Shown: piece by piece, positions 4,978 through 5,269 of the stretch | How the letters are laid out: every line of letters begins with the position of its first letter | Numbering within the stretch: position 1 is the stretch's first letter | NCBI GenBank assembly: GCA_030591745.1 | Contig: JAUVAM010000337.1 | Location: forward strand, 1-5,269 | DNA from: Deltaproteobacteria bacterium | GTDB lineage: Bacteria > Myxococcota > B64-G9 | Length of the DNA stretch: 5,269 bases | Direction of reading: 5' to 3' | The notes under the pieces: model-generated | The model's database searches: none | Seen by the model: the letters and a program-made list of their open reading frames with translations, nothing else | What the model was told of the DNA's origin: nothing | Position numbers and translations under genes: made by a program

Positions 4978-5269
4978 TTAATCTACAGGCAAGACCTCAA
5001 AAACTTCATCATCCCTGTTGTCGTTAAATTCGCTTTGAATCGTCACGGTCAATTGCCAATCGGCTTGCTCGGCATCGGGATGCGCCACGGGTTGCGCGGA
5101 ACGAAGCGCGAAAACAAAACCATCATCCGGCGTCGTGTCTTGCGGCACCGCACCTGTCGAGCAGACCTGAGCCATCTGAAATTCTTCCCCGGGGGGTATG
5201 GGCCCTGCCCAGTCAGCCGTGATGCAGAATGGGTCGCCTTCGGGCCATGGCACGACAGACCAAAGCTCA
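4978..5269 (-). CDS. C-terminal end of an unidentified, probably exported protein; 5' end outside the window
   Basis: The frame is open from the right edge to a TAA at 4978, giving about 96 residues. The GTG at 5253 has no evident ribosome site and is probably internal. The visible sequence is acidic, with alternating hydrophobic stretches suited to beta-strands (DDGFVFALRSAQP, WQLTVTIQSEF) and an Asp/Asn/Glu-rich end (NDNRDDEVFEVLPVD). Only two cysteines are present. The ending faintly recalls the DS-x-n-x-E-x-(D/N)-x-N closing strand of CARDB-like adhesion domains, but too weakly for an assignment. It precedes the CBM9-like lipoprotein gene on the same strand with a 106-nt gap, so it may belong to the same envelope gene cluster. 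Confidence 0.65.
   Translation of the reverse strand, partial: ELWSVVPWPEGDPFCITADWAGPIPPGEEFQMAQVCSTGAVPQDTTPDDGFVFALRSAQPVAHPDAEQADWQLTVTIQSEFNDNRDDEVFEVLPVD

Overview
The window looks like ordinary chromosomal DNA from a Gram-negative bacterium with moderately high GC. Two putative lipoproteins, a secreted S9 peptidase, a stand-alone cyclic-nucleotide-binding domain and a sigma-54-type promoter together would suit a deltaproteobacterial or myxobacterial lineage. That placement is an inference: no rRNA or tRNA gene or lineage marker is present. There is no transposase, integrase, CRISPR array or phage gene.

Left part, plus strand (1-1320): the C-terminal ~285 residues of a ROK-family sugar kinase, running in from the left edge, are followed after 13 nt by a 148-residue protein that is a single cyclic-nucleotide-binding (CNB) domain. 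The two are probably cotranscribed. A nested inverted repeat directly after the second stop may end the transcript.

Middle (1321-1652): a 206-nt intergenic region holds a good -24/-12 (sigma-54) promoter. About 32 nt below its predicted start site, behind a perfect AGGAGG, lies a 41-codon gene for a five-cysteine zinc-ribbon microprotein. This is the least ordinary part of the window. The gene converges tail to tail with the minus-strand peptidase gene, with 13 nt between the stop codons.

Right part, minus strand (5269 down to 1666), in transcription order: the C-terminal end of an unidentified protein running in from the right edge; a 260-residue putative lipoprotein with a CBM9-like/DOMON-like beta-sandwich interrupted near its end by a Gly/Met/Arg-rich low-complexity insert; a 79-residue Cys- and Asp-rich putative lipoprotein; and, 15 nt further on, a complete secreted S9 prolyl-oligopeptidase-family peptidase with an intact Ser-Asp-His triad. 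The last three look like a cell-envelope or periplasmic gene set. The two distal genes are probably translated from one mRNA.

I see no clearly new defence or mobile system. The best candidates for something undescribed are the sigma-54-driven zinc-ribbon microprotein and the small Cys/Asp-rich lipoprotein placed directly upstream of the S9 peptidase.
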